A stretch of DNA of 64,000 nucleotides from the NCBI RefSeq assembly GCF_025860405.1, contig NZ_CP063785.1:3720001-3784000 (forward strand), read 5' to 3'. The stretch comes from Tolypothrix sp. PCC 7712 (GTDB taxonomy: Bacteria; Cyanobacteriota; Cyanobacteriia; Cyanobacteriales; Nostocaceae). The notes under the pieces were generated by a model that saw nothing but the letters and a program-made list of their open reading frames with translations, was not told where the DNA came from and did not search any database. Both the position numbers and the translations under genes were made by a program. Below are positions 18,808 to 27,705 of the stretch, one piece after another. How positions within the stretch are numbered: the first letter of the stretch is position 1; the number at the start of each line of letters is the position of its first letter.

Positions 18808-19068
18808 ATGAATCTACCACCACAGTCACCATCAGAACAGTTTTTAACTTTGGAAGAATCAGCAAAAGTAGACGCAGCTTTGTTGTCTTCTCCAGAAAAA
18901 TTTTTAACAAGATTAACAATTTCATCCCTAAAGCTTTTAAAGCATATTGCCAAAGAATATGGTGTTGCTATTGAAGATTTAACAACATCACAAGTAATAG
19001 CTTGGTTTGAAAAAGATAGTAAAACTAGGCGAGAACAGGGGATTGAAGCTTCTTTTTTAAAGTGGTAA
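18808..19068 (+). CDS. Small hypothetical protein
   Basis: 86 residues, soluble, with an acidic N-terminal half and a helical core (SSPEKFLTRLTISSLKLLKH) ending in EASFLKW. There is no known motif. Codon use is ordinary for the region. It stands alone between repeat clusters and is convergent with a Uma2 gene. Confidence 0.5.
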   Translation: MNLPPQSPSEQFLTLEESAKVDAALLSSPEKFLTRLTISSLKLLKHIAKEYGVAIEDLTTSQVIAWFEKDSKTRREQGIEASFLKW

Positions 19069-19174
19069 AGCTTTATATAAAAAATATTATACCACTTCCA
19101 GAAAAGAATGAAACAGATGCTTAGGGTTGGTTGTAGCTTGCTTCCCCGTGCTGGTACGGAGTGAAACCCAACAA

Positions 19175-19783
19175 TTACAAAGCCGAATCAAATATTTGCT
19201 GGGCGGTTAAATTGAGTTGGGGTAAAGTGGGAGAAACAATTAAGTTATTACCAGTAAATGGGGTCATTTGATATTCCTCATCTACTAATTCACACACAAA
19301 AATAGTAGGCTTTTTAGGATTACCAATAAATTTTTTACCACCTAAAGCAGCATAATCTAAAATCCAGTATTCGGGAATACCCATTTCCTCGTAGTCTCCA
19401 AATTTATCATGATAATCATCGCGCCAATTAGTGCTAACAACTTCAATCACTAATGGAACAGATTCAGGTTTAATTACAGTTGATTGCTTCTCCCATAAAG
19501 GTTCATTGACCAAATTTTCATGATTTAATAAGATAATGTCTGGAGAGTAGGTAGAATCTCTTGTTTTGACAAATGCTGTTTTGGGTATGCGATAGGGTAA
19601 ACCCATCTGTAAAAGTTGAAACCCAATTTGCACTGTCAGAAACCCGGTAACATTTTCATGTTTTCCTGTTGGGGGTGGCATCTCAACAATTATTCCTTTA
19701 TGTAGCTCGTAGCGCTTGCCATCATTGGGATAGCATTCGATAAACTCTTCGTATGTTATGGGTTTGGGTAAGGCTTGAGTCAT
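19175..19783 (-). CDS. Uma2 family (DUF820) putative nuclease
   Basis: A 202-residue Uma2 protein. N-terminal ITYEEFIECYPNDGKRYEL is followed by GIIVEMPPP, then the nuclease-like motifs YSPDIILL (about 78-85) and VIEVVSTNWRDDY (about 112-124), then GIPEYWILDY. It is a clear paralogue group of the gene at 11321. The role is unknown; the fold suggests a DNA-cleaving ancestor. Confidence 0.8.
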   Translation of the reverse strand: MTQALPKPITYEEFIECYPNDGKRYELHKGIIVEMPPPTGKHENVTGFLTVQIGFQLLQMGLPYRIPKTAFVKTRDSTYSPDIILLNHENLVNEPLWEKQSTVIKPESVPLVIEVVSTNWRDDYHDKFGDYEEMGIPEYWILDYAALGGKKFIGNPKKPTIFVCELVDEEYQMTPFTGNNLIVSPTLPQLNLTAQQIFDSAL

Positions 19784-20003
19784 GTATTATTAAGGTTGAT
19801 GATAATAGCAGTCATGATGCTTTCGTTTGGTTAGCTTGACTCAATTTTAGCTAATCATCAAGCTGCTTTTTTGCTTGTAATTCGCAATTTTATTTACTCC
19901 TGGAACTGCATTTAATTCTTGAGTTGTTTCCAATTCTTTAGGCTTTTGATTGCTTACAAATTAATTATCCCCTTCTCCAGTATCAGAGAAAGGGATAAAT
20001 TGC

Positions 20004-21059
20004 TTAGAAAAACCAACCGTAAGAATGTAAACCTTTACCCAAAAGATTCACACCTAAATAGCAAACCCAAACAACAACAAAACCACTAGCAGCTAAAATC
20101 GCGGGACGACGACCTTGCCAACCGCGAGTAATTCTAGCGTGAAGATAGGCGGCGAAAACTAACCAAGTAATTAATGCCCAAGTTTCTTTAGGGTCCCAAC
20201 TCCAGTAAGAACCCCAAGCTTCGTTAGCCCAAACTGCACCCGCAATAATACCAATTGTCAGTAAGGGAAATCCCAAACCAATGATGCGATAGCTGATATT
20301 ATCTAAAGTTTCCGCAAGGCTAAGACGTTGAGGTGATAGGGGTTCAGTAGATGTAACAGTTTGCGATTGTGGCGCAGTAACTAAATTTAAAACAGCAGTT
20401 TTACCGTTACCATTGCTATTACTTTCATAGCGAACAAAACCATTATTTTCTACAGCAGGTGTTTGCGGTTCAGAAACTAATTCACCTGCTTTGTGTAACT
20501 TATAGCCATTGCTGCGATAGCCACCAGTCCCAACAGAACTGCCTTGTAGTTGGATATTTTGACCACGAGTCACGATCAGAAAAGCGATCGCTAACAAGGA
20601 ACCCACCATCAAAGCAGAATAACTCAACATCATTACACTGACGTGCATCATCAGCCAATTTGATTTCAGCGCAGGTACTAAAGGTTCTGACACCTGCATT
20701 TGCGATGGTAATGTCAAAGCCGCAAAAGCCGAAATTCCCATAGCCACAGGGGCAGTTACCACTCCTACTAAGCGGCTACGGCTAGAATTTTCGGCAATTA
20801 AATGAATAGTGGTAATTCCCCAAGTCAAGAAAAATAGCGATTCATACAAATTGCTGAGTGGGAAATAACCACCTTCTATCCATCTTGCTCCTAATAAAGT
20901 AGCTATGCACAAATTAGCGATCGCCATTCCAGCTGTCCCCAAAGCGGCCATAGCTGGAAGATTTGGAAAAGCTGCCCCTGCCCAATACACCAGCATGGTG
21001 AGGAATAAGACAGCAAAGGAGGCATTGTCCAGCCAGTTCTGGAGTACAACCAGATTCAT
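20004..21059 (-). CDS. ccsA: Cytochrome c biogenesis protein CcsA (also called CcsB)
   Basis: A 351-residue polytopic protein of the system II cytochrome c maturation pathway. It works with Ccs1 to carry haem across the thylakoid/plasma membrane and attach it to CxxCH motifs. The haem-handling motif [13 protein letters not shown] is present, with a conserved His in [12 protein letters not shown] and the C-terminal LHSYGWFF. A hydrophilic insert of about 60 residues separates the two membrane halves, as in cyanobacterial homologues. Some databases call this product CcsB. Clients in this window include cytochrome cM. Confidence 0.92.
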   Translation of the reverse strand: MNLVVLQNWLDNASFAVLFLTMLVYWAGAAFPNLPAMAALGTAGMAIANLCIATLLGARWIEGGYFPLSNLYESLFFLTWGITTIHLIAENSSRSRLVGVVTAPVAMGISAFAALTLPSQMQVSEPLVPALKSNWLMMHVSVMMLSYSALMVGSLLAIAFLIVTRGQNIQLQGSSVGTGGYRSNGYKLHKAGELVSEPQTPAVENNGFVRYESNSNGNGKTAVLNLVTAPQSQTVTSTEPLSPQRLSLAETLDNISYRIIGLGFPLLTIGIIAGAVWANEAWGSYWSWDPKETWALITWLVFAAYLHARITRGWQGRRPAILAASGFVVVWVCYLGVNLLGKGLHSYGWFF

Positions 21060-21167
21060 AAAGTGTTCTCCCCAGTGGATTCGTTAAAATTATTTTTTCT
21101 GACTGTTCTGATCCTATCTGCTTAGAGCGTATTGGGTCATAGGTTTTTCAAAAGTCAAAGTTATAGG

Positions 21168-21318
21168 GCATGGGGCATTGGGCATGGGGCATGGGGCATT
21201 GGGTAATTGGTAATGGGGTTGGGTATTGGGTGTTTGCCGTTTGTTATTTTCCCTAATCCCCAATCCCCATTACCCCTTATCCCCAGAGGGGGCCCCGAGT
21301 TCCCCAGTCCCCAATCCC
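21168..21318. repeat. Heptamer arrays between the DUF3352 gene and ccsA
   Basis: Two arrays of opposite polarity: GGGGCAT/GGGCATT units on the plus strand (21168-21235), and C-rich units (21255-21318) that are G-rich on the minus strand and begin at the TAG stop of the DUF3352 gene. The second contains the 43-nt segment shared in inverted form with the array after sufR. Confidence 0.85.
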
Positions 21319-23022
21319 CTACGAATGCTCCACCTTTTTGAGTGCAAAGAAAATATCATACCGACTACTGCGATTATCACTAACAGCAGTTGTCACGCCA
21401 ATGGAACGGGTTGCGCCTAACCAAGTTTGTTGATTGGGAATTATATTCGGTAGCGGAAAATTTTTCGCTGTTTGTTCAACATCTAAGAAAAATTGCCCAT
21501 TTGTTGGGTTCGGTTCTGTGGGTACAGTTTGTTGGAAAGGAATTGTACTAGCTAATGTATTGGTAGGTTTGGGAACGATTTTATCGGCAATGGGCGCACC
21601 GAAGATGAAAAACGCCACATCTCCATCTAACCAGCCGTGGGTAGCAGTTAAGGTTCCATAAGGTGCAACCCAGTTGGTAACGGGTTTACCTGCAACCGAT
21701 GCTGGTTGGATTGTGAATTGGTATTGAGTTTTCATCACGTCATCGAGCTGTTTTAAGGATGCTTCCGCCAAATTGCGATCGCTTGCTTTGACCATAAACA
21801 GCAATCCAGCGCGAAAATCTGCTGTTGAACTATCTTTTGGGGTGTTGGGAATAACTGATAAAGAAAATTCACCCTTCATCCACCGCAGTAAATCCCGATC
21901 CAAATCCAAATTAATTAGGGACTTCACTCCACTTCGCAGTTGTTCTGGCATGATTGGCGATAGGGGATTTCCTTGGGATGTTAAAGCGTAGTCTGCCCAA
22001 AAACGCTGTAAGTTACCGCCAGAAAGCATCATTAAGGTTTCTGCTGGTACCATGCTTTGCATTCTCCCAGCCTTATTTTCCACTGCCAGCACTCGCTGAC
22101 TATTCGGGTTCAGCCAAGAAACACCTTTTAAACGTATCCCTTGGGCTTCTAATTGAATTGTCCCTGCCAAGCCTTGGTTATTTTGCAGCTGCGCTAAAAC
22201 TTGGGCTGGTAACTGACGATTTGGCGCAGCTGCAGCTATCCTAGCAGCCGTTGGCACATTGACATAAAACTGAGCAAAAGGCTGATAACTAGCAATTTTG
22301 GGAAAATTATCGGCAAATCCACCTGTTGTAGCTAAAGAAGTTTTATTTTTGTAAGCATCAATAGCTCGTTCTGTAGCTTTGGGATCATCGGCGATTACCA
22401 AGTACCGCCCATCTAAGACTGTAGCTGAGAGGTTTCCACTCGTTTGTCCATCGGTTTGCTTGATAGGGAAACCTTGATATGTGCGGTCAATCCACTTACC
22501 TTGTTTTAAGCTTTTAGGTTGTGCCAAAAGGCTTTGAGCCTGTTCTGGGTTTTTTACAGGCAGAACCATTACCATTGACTGCTGACTGCTAGTAGGCTCA
22601 GGATTAGTAGAAACTGGCTTTGGTGGTGGTTGAGTAGCTTGGGGTGCGAGAATGGCGATTGTTACCTCATTACCTACCCAAGGCTGAATATCTTTCTGGA
22701 AGTCATAACCATTATTAGTCAGAAAGCGATCGCGCAACTTCACTAAATTTTTATCTATTTCTGCTTGGGTTTCTTTTGTCCCATACTGCCGCAATTGCTG
22801 CCATTGTTTAGGATCTGTGGTGAGAGAAACCGCAAACAGAGCATCTTGAGGAATAATAGTTGCACCTACTGGTAAATCTTTAGAAAATATTTGCCCCTGG
22901 GTTAATAGCCAGTATGCTGCACTCCCGCCAACAATTAACAACCCAGCAGCCGAAAGCGTCAGCACCAGAGACGGTTTCTTAATTTTTTTCTTCATCGCAA
23001 CAGACACATTAGGCAGTACCAT
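21319..23022 (-). CDS. DUF3352 family membrane-anchored protein
   Basis: A 567-residue protein with an N-terminal signal anchor at about 18-38 (LVLTLSAAGLLIVGGSAAYW). The rest is extracytoplasmic, with DUF3352 hallmarks: VGATIIPQDALFAVSLTTDP, a YLVIADDPKATERAI segment, and a repeated two-lobed pattern. It includes a Pro/Gln-rich loop (QATQPPPKPVSTNPEPTSSQ). Function is unknown. An internal start at Met10 (MKKKIKKPS) is possible. Confidence 0.75.
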   Translation of the reverse strand: MVLPNVSVAMKKKIKKPSLVLTLSAAGLLIVGGSAAYWLLTQGQIFSKDLPVGATIIPQDALFAVSLTTDPKQWQQLRQYGTKETQAEIDKNLVKLRDRFLTNNGYDFQKDIQPWVGNEVTIAILAPQATQPPPKPVSTNPEPTSSQQSMVMVLPVKNPEQAQSLLAQPKSLKQGKWIDRTYQGFPIKQTDGQTSGNLSATVLDGRYLVIADDPKATERAIDAYKNKTSLATTGGFADNFPKIASYQPFAQFYVNVPTAARIAAAAPNRQLPAQVLAQLQNNQGLAGTIQLEAQGIRLKGVSWLNPNSQRVLAVENKAGRMQSMVPAETLMMLSGGNLQRFWADYALTSQGNPLSPIMPEQLRSGVKSLINLDLDRDLLRWMKGEFSLSVIPNTPKDSSTADFRAGLLFMVKASDRNLAEASLKQLDDVMKTQYQFTIQPASVAGKPVTNWVAPYGTLTATHGWLDGDVAFFIFGAPIADKIVPKPTNTLASTIPFQQTVPTEPNPTNGQFFLDVEQTAKNFPLPNIIPNQQTWLGATRSIGVTTAVSDNRSSRYDIFFALKKVEHS

Positions 23023-23328
23023 CGAGACCCATACCTCATACTTGCGAACTCATTACTTGATTTGCCAAGTAAACCAAAAGCTGAGACATTCTTGAGGGCA
23101 GCTAATTATCTTAATTTGTCCACCCTGAACATTTATCAGCCTTTGTTGATCAACTTTTCCCAGTATGTCAAAAGCACTGTTTTGCTGGTTAGTTAGCTTT
23201 GCTAACACATTTTATTAACACACTTTAGTTGATTTTGCTGGACAATACCAAAGTCGCTCTGTTACCCCAAGCGTTATGAGGATATAACTAACTTGACACA
23301 GCTGCAAGTCAGTTGCTTCTACTGTGCC

Positions 23329-23348
23329 ATCGCCGCGATCGCGGCGAT
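23329..23348. repeat. 20-bp palindrome built on the GCGATCGC octamer
   Basis: ATCGCCGCGATCGCGGCGAT is perfectly self-complementary and contains the cyanobacterial HIP1 octamer at its centre. It lies in the gene-free spacer upstream of the DUF3352 gene. Confidence 0.7.
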
Positions 23349-23373
23349 TTACTAATCTCTAACCCCCAATCCC

Positions 23374-23569
23374 GAATGGCACTAAGAAAAGCTGAAAGCT
23401 CGTCTGGGCAGGGTGTAGGGGGCAGGGTGTAGGGTGTAGGGGGAAATGCGCGAAAACCAAATATCGAGTACGAACATAAATATTTTCCTTATTCACTACA
23501 CCCCACACCCCACACCCCACACCCAAAAGCCTTATAGGTAATGGGTTTGGCGTTATCTTAGTGCCATTC
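23374..23569. repeat. 196-bp element with 14-bp terminal inverted repeats
   Basis: GAATGGCACTAAGA at 23374-23387 is exactly inverted at 23556-23569. Inside are a G-rich GGTGTAGG array (23407-23445) and its C-rich counterpart (CACCCCACACCCCACACCCC region, 23497-23524). The whole can fold into a long hairpin. It ends 18 bp from the stop of the receiver/HlyD fusion gene. No open frame inside looks real. Confidence 0.7.
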
Positions 23570-23587
23570 CCCCCAATCCCCAAGAAG

Positions 23588-25564
23588 CTATAAATTAGTC
23601 AACATCCGTACTTTTCTGCTCATAAACGTCAAGAAACTTTCTTTTTGAGCAATAATTTCTGCCTTGACTTCCATTCCTGGTTGAATGGGATAAGAGCGAT
23701 CGCCTTTTTTTAAATCCAGTTTTTCCGGTTCTATAGTTACCTCATAGTAAGGCGCAGTTGTAGCTATAGCATTATTTTGAGCGGTAATCGCATCGGCACT
23801 GATACTCCTCACAGCACCAGCCAAAATCCCATAATCTGGGTAAGGATAAGCGGAAATTCGCATTTGTACTCTACCTTCTTGGCAAGCTGTAACTGGTTGC
23901 ACTTTACAGACTTTGACGTTACCAATATCTTCAACACTGACGTTAGCTTTAACCACCAAAGGAGCCTCAGAAGGAGCAACTTGTGCGATTACCTCTCCTG
24001 CACTCACTAACTGCTGAGGATTTCGCAATTCCAACTTCAAAATCGTACCTTTATCAGGAGAACGAATGATAGTTGCTTGCTGTTGTTTATCTATTTGTTT
24101 TAATTCTTTTTTACCGTTGTCAATGATATTTTTAATTTCGATTTTCAGCTGGAGCAGACCATTTTTTTCTTGCTGCAAGCTTGCCAAACTTCCATCACCA
24201 GCAGCACGTTCTTGAGCAATTTTTGCTTCTACAACTGTTAACACAGCATTACTAGGATTGGTGGCGGCTACTGCTGGTTTGTATTTGCTAGTAGCTGCGG
24301 CTACAGCTTGTTGTTGCCTTTCAATGACTTGCTTTTGAGCTTCTACTGCCGCTTTTTGGGATAATAAAGTTTGTTCCTGCTGTTCTAGTGCTAGTTGCAC
24401 CTGTTCCAATTGATTGTGAGAAATTGATCCAGATTTAGCAAGACCGAGATAGTAATCGCGCTTCAGTTTAGCAGCTTTCCATGCTGCTTCTGTCGCTTTC
24501 ACATTCGCTTGCATTGATTTCAAATCAAATTCTGCTTTTTGTAATTCATTTTGAGCAATTTTAATATTTGCCCTAACTTCGTCTAGTTGACCGCTAGATG
24601 AAACTTTAGTTTGCTGATATTCTCTTTCTGTATGTTGCAATTCTGCTGTTGCACCTGCGATCGCCTTTTTATTTCGCTCTGTTTCTGCAGTTATTTGCCT
24701 ATCGACAGCACGAATTTGAGCATCCAATTGCATTAGTTGCATTTCATTCTGCTGGATATTCGCTAGAACTTGACTTTTTTTAATTTGGATTTCGCTATCA
24801 TCAATAGTGGCAATAATATCTCCTTTATTTACCACCTGATTCTCTCTCACCAGAATTCTTCTCACAGTTCCTTCTGATGCTGATTGGACTAAACGTATTT
24901 CTCCAGCAGGACGAACAGTTGCAGGTGCCTTGACAGTTACTTGATATTGAATAACCGCAGATAAAATCACCGATGTGGCAACAGATCCAATTAAAAGCTT
25001 CCCTCCTACTTTTACCCAACGAGTTGTATGAGGTAAAACTTCGTTTGTTTGAATTACATCTAATAAAAGAGGAGTATCTTCTTGGAGTAGTGTTCCTGGC
25101 TTCGGCAATGCAGCACTTTTTTGAAAATCAAAAATTTCAGAACTAGATAGTTGTTGCTGAGGAATAATCTTATTAATTAAACCAGGCGCTAACTGAGTAT
25201 AGCCTTTCTCAACCAAGCGAATCGAGTCTCTTAGTTCTTCTGGGGATGCGTCTTTTAATATATAACCACAGGCTCCTGCATTGAGCGATGCGTTAATATA
25301 TTGATGCTTGTCATAACCACTTAATACCAAAATTTTCGTCTTCGGAAATCTTTCACTAATAATCCTTGTCGCATTAATACCATCCATTTCAGGCATTTCC
25401 ATATCGATGAGCACGACATCTGGATGTAAGTTAGCGACTTTTATAATTGCAGCTTTTCCATTCTCTGCAACTCCTACTACTTCTAAATCTGTTTCTTTTT
25501 CAATCAATGACCTTAAATACTCTCGAATAGTTTCTTGGTCATCTACTAGCAGAACTCTAATCAT
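23588..25564 (-). CDS. Fusion: response-regulator receiver domain plus HlyD membrane-fusion protein
   Basis: 658 residues in one uninterrupted frame. Residues 1-125 are a complete NarL-type receiver domain: Asp8/Asp9, phosphoacceptor Asp54 in VLIDMEMPEMDG, Ser82 and Lys104 in YILKDASPEEL. A linker (130-185) leads to one membrane span (about 186-206). Then follow HlyD features: a lipoyl-like half (TVKAPATVRPAGEIR, VNKGDIIATIDDSE), a long coiled coil (about 255-480) and a C-terminal beta-barrel region (IIRSPDKGTILKLEL, QPGMEVKAEIIA). Adaptors of this type link inner-membrane exporters to the outer membrane. No DNA-binding output domain, histidine kinase or ABC gene is adjacent. Phosphorylation-controlled export is inferred only. 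Confidence 0.88.
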   Translation of the reverse strand: MIRVLLVDDQETIREYLRSLIEKETDLEVVGVAENGKAAIIKVANLHPDVVLIDMEMPEMDGINATRIISERFPKTKILVLSGYDKHQYINASLNAGACGYILKDASPEELRDSIRLVEKGYTQLAPGLINKIIPQQQLSSSEIFDFQKSAALPKPGTLLQEDTPLLLDVIQTNEVLPHTTRWVKVGGKLLIGSVATSVILSAVIQYQVTVKAPATVRPAGEIRLVQSASEGTVRRILVRENQVVNKGDIIATIDDSEIQIKKSQVLANIQQNEMQLMQLDAQIRAVDRQITAETERNKKAIAGATAELQHTEREYQQTKVSSSGQLDEVRANIKIAQNELQKAEFDLKSMQANVKATEAAWKAAKLKRDYYLGLAKSGSISHNQLEQVQLALEQQEQTLLSQKAAVEAQKQVIERQQQAVAAATSKYKPAVAATNPSNAVLTVVEAKIAQERAAGDGSLASLQQEKNGLLQLKIEIKNIIDNGKKELKQIDKQQQATIIRSPDKGTILKLELRNPQQLVSAGEVIAQVAPSEAPLVVKANVSVEDIGNVKVCKVQPVTACQEGRVQMRISAYPYPDYGILAGAVRSISADAITAQNNAIATTAPYYEVTIEPEKLDLKKGDRSYPIQPGMEVKAEIIAQKESFLTFMSRKVRMLTNL

Positions 25565-26417
25565 ATATTTGTTTGTTCAATAAATATTTTGCTAGTCAAT
25601 ATATAATTGTATTTTTGTAATATTTCTATAAAAATAAGACTAGACACCCATTAGATCAACATCGTAAAGCTTGACTCATACTCTATAGTATTAGCCTTAT
25701 TTAAATATTTTTAATATCCTCTTGAAAGCAAAATTTCTAGCTAATAAAGTATCACTTCAAATTTTATGTTCAACTTTTGGAATTTACTAGTAATTTATTT
25801 AAACATACAGCTAAGACTTTTAAAAATAAAATTTAACTAATTTTTGACACACACTTTAGGGATAGTACAAGAGTGCTGGAAAATCAAATATCATGTTTTC
25901 AGCATCAAAAGTACATCATTCATTATTATTGAAATAGCTATTTTATATAGAAGTGAAAAAGCATCTCACCATTGGAGATTGATGATTTACTCTTCAGCAA
26001 AATTTTAAATTTTACTAGTGTAGCTTGATATTAAACACCTGATACTAGGTATAAAAAATATCATGATTTTTATCCTAGCAGCCTCAAAAATATAAATATT
26101 AAAAATCAATAGAATCTTGAATCTACAATCAGACTTGATCCCAGCAGTTAATCATAAGTTTTAGATAACCTGTTATCTGACAGAATAGGCACAAATAAAA
26201 TTATCAGCCATTATTCCAGGCTGATTGAGTTTCTACACAGAATTATTTCCTTAAAGAATAAAAAATCAAAAATGGAAGGAAAGGTGGATGAATTAAGCTC
26301 TTTACCAGGCGGCCATTGAGATTTTTTCCCTGCATAGCCATACTAAATCTGGTGAACTCTGCTTTCAGACTTCCCAGCAAAACTTTACAATAAATCAAAT
26401 TAAATTTGAGCTTTTTT
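25565..26417. other. 853-bp AT-rich gene-free region
   Basis: No open frame with plausible codon use and no RNA gene I can name. It lies upstream of the receiver/HlyD gene and downstream of the chorismate lyase gene, both on the minus strand, so it must hold the promoter of the fusion gene. Very AT-rich, with several TATAAT-like hexamers, none decisive. Confidence 0.4.
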
Positions 26418-27065
26418 CTAATCTCTAGAATTTAGCTGCATCGGGCCCAAATATTTAGTTAAATAAGGCGAAAAAACTTCGTAAATTAATGTTAGAGGCT
26501 GTCCGTGGTGCCAAAACAGATAGTGACGACCCCAAAAAGGCCCATCCACCTCAAAACCAGACTCTAAAGCAGGTGAGTAACCATAGTAAACCCCTTGGAC
26601 ATCTCGATACAACTCTGTACGGAGACGAGCTAAACTTGCCCAAATCGGTAAAGAACGGTTTTGTAAATACTCATCTATATGGCTGGCTTCCCACCAAGAA
26701 GTAGCATATGCCAATCTCTGACCAGACGCAGTACGTAACCAAACCTGTCGCCGCAGCCTAGGGCCTGGTACAGCTTGAATTAAATCCGGAGCTGCATCTG
26801 AGTCCATACCAATTAACGACATATCAATTACATCAACTTCCGTTGGCTCACCTGTCAGTAACTCTAAATGGCGTGTAGGTGAGCCATCGCCCAAAAGCAG
26901 CAATTGCCAAGCTGGTGCTAGCTGAGAGTGGGGCAAACTTTTCCTAATTACGTCCTCTCCACCTTGCCAAATTGGGTTCAGGCGATGCCATGCTGCTGGC
27001 AGTGTTAAGTTGTTTGTCGGACTAAAAGTTGCAGTCAATGTTCTTCTTTCTTTACAAAAGTTCAC
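26418..27065 (-). CDS. Chorismate lyase, cyanobacterial type (DUF98)
   Basis: A 215-residue protein. Motifs of the chorismate pyruvate-lyase/DUF98 fold: LLLGDGSPTRHLELLTGEPT (about 56-75), RRQVWLRTASGQRLAYATSWW (104-124) and YRDVQGVYYG. In cyanobacteria this enzyme makes 4-hydroxybenzoate, the head-group precursor of plastoquinone, so it feeds both photosynthetic and respiratory electron chains. The N-terminal about 15 residues are less conserved and a later start is possible. Confidence 0.8.
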   Translation of the reverse strand: MNFCKERRTLTATFSPTNNLTLPAAWHRLNPIWQGGEDVIRKSLPHSQLAPAWQLLLLGDGSPTRHLELLTGEPTEVDVIDMSLIGMDSDAAPDLIQAVPGPRLRRQVWLRTASGQRLAYATSWWEASHIDEYLQNRSLPIWASLARLRTELYRDVQGVYYGYSPALESGFEVDGPFWGRHYLFWHHGQPLTLIYEVFSPYLTKYLGPMQLNSRD

Positions 27066-27250
27066 CTATTTCTATGAAAGCATAAAAAACTAGTACCGCT
27101 ACGCGGAATTTAAAATACGCTATGGGAAGGGCAAAGCGCTACAAAAATTTTCCCCTTACACCAGATTTAGCTCCGATAGTTAAAGGTCAACAGCCGCAAG
27201 TTTTTGACCCTTGACTATTGACCTTTGACTTTTTACTATCCACTAAAAAA

Positions 27251-27331
27251 TGCGGATGGCGAGACTCGAACTCGCAAGGCAAAGCCACACGCACCTCAAG
27301 CGTGCGCGTATACCAATTCCGCCACATCCGC
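27251..27331 (-). tRNA. tRNA-Leu (anticodon GAG)
   Basis: An 81-nt cloverleaf on the minus strand. The 7-bp acceptor stem is GCGGATG paired with CATCCGC, the discriminator is A, the D-arm carries GGAATTGGTATA, the anticodon loop TTGAGGT gives GAG (27295-27297), there is a long class II variable arm, and the T-arm has GTTCGAGTC. The CCA end is not encoded. It reads CUC and CUU leucine codons. A long variable arm is expected for tRNA-Leu. Confidence 0.96.
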
Positions 27332-27705
27332 ACGGTTTTTATCACTGAAAATAGAATATAGCATAAATTTTCTGCTAGTGGATACTAGACTGACAGAAAT
27401 ATAGTCACTTCCCAAGAGATATTAAAAGGGGTATGCCAACGTGGGGTACAAAGTAAGCTTGTACAAACCTAATTTCGGGTAAATGCAGCAGGAGACTAAC
27501 AATAGGAATATTGTTAATCTAGTTAAACCCCCGTAGGCGTTCTCAGCCAAATCCTAGCCTTTGGGAGACTGCCTAAGGGCTGATAGACTCTTCTTGGAGG
27601 AGGTTGGGGAATCTCCTGTCATAATTTGAAATAAGGCGGAAAGCATTGTTGCAAGTTGAATGGGAGAGAATGTCAATCTACTGGTACTGATCTCGAAACT
27701 AGAAA
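27332..27705. other. Upstream region of accC
   Basis: 374 bp without a gene. A GC-richer stretch at 27528-27625 has several short palindromes (for example GGAGG...AATCTCC) and may be a leader or repeat remnant. No riboswitch class is recognisable. Confidence 0.35.

Noticed and set aside
18635..21306. Composite transposon bounded by inverted 43-nt copies
   Set aside because: No transposase or target duplication between them; contains the housekeeping gene ccsA.
23359..23583. Minus-strand open frame of 74 codons
   Set aside because: Lies fully inside the inverted-repeat element and reads heptamer repeats.
25565..26417. Small genes in the AT-rich gap
   Set aside because: No frame longer than about 50 codons with a credible start and codon use.
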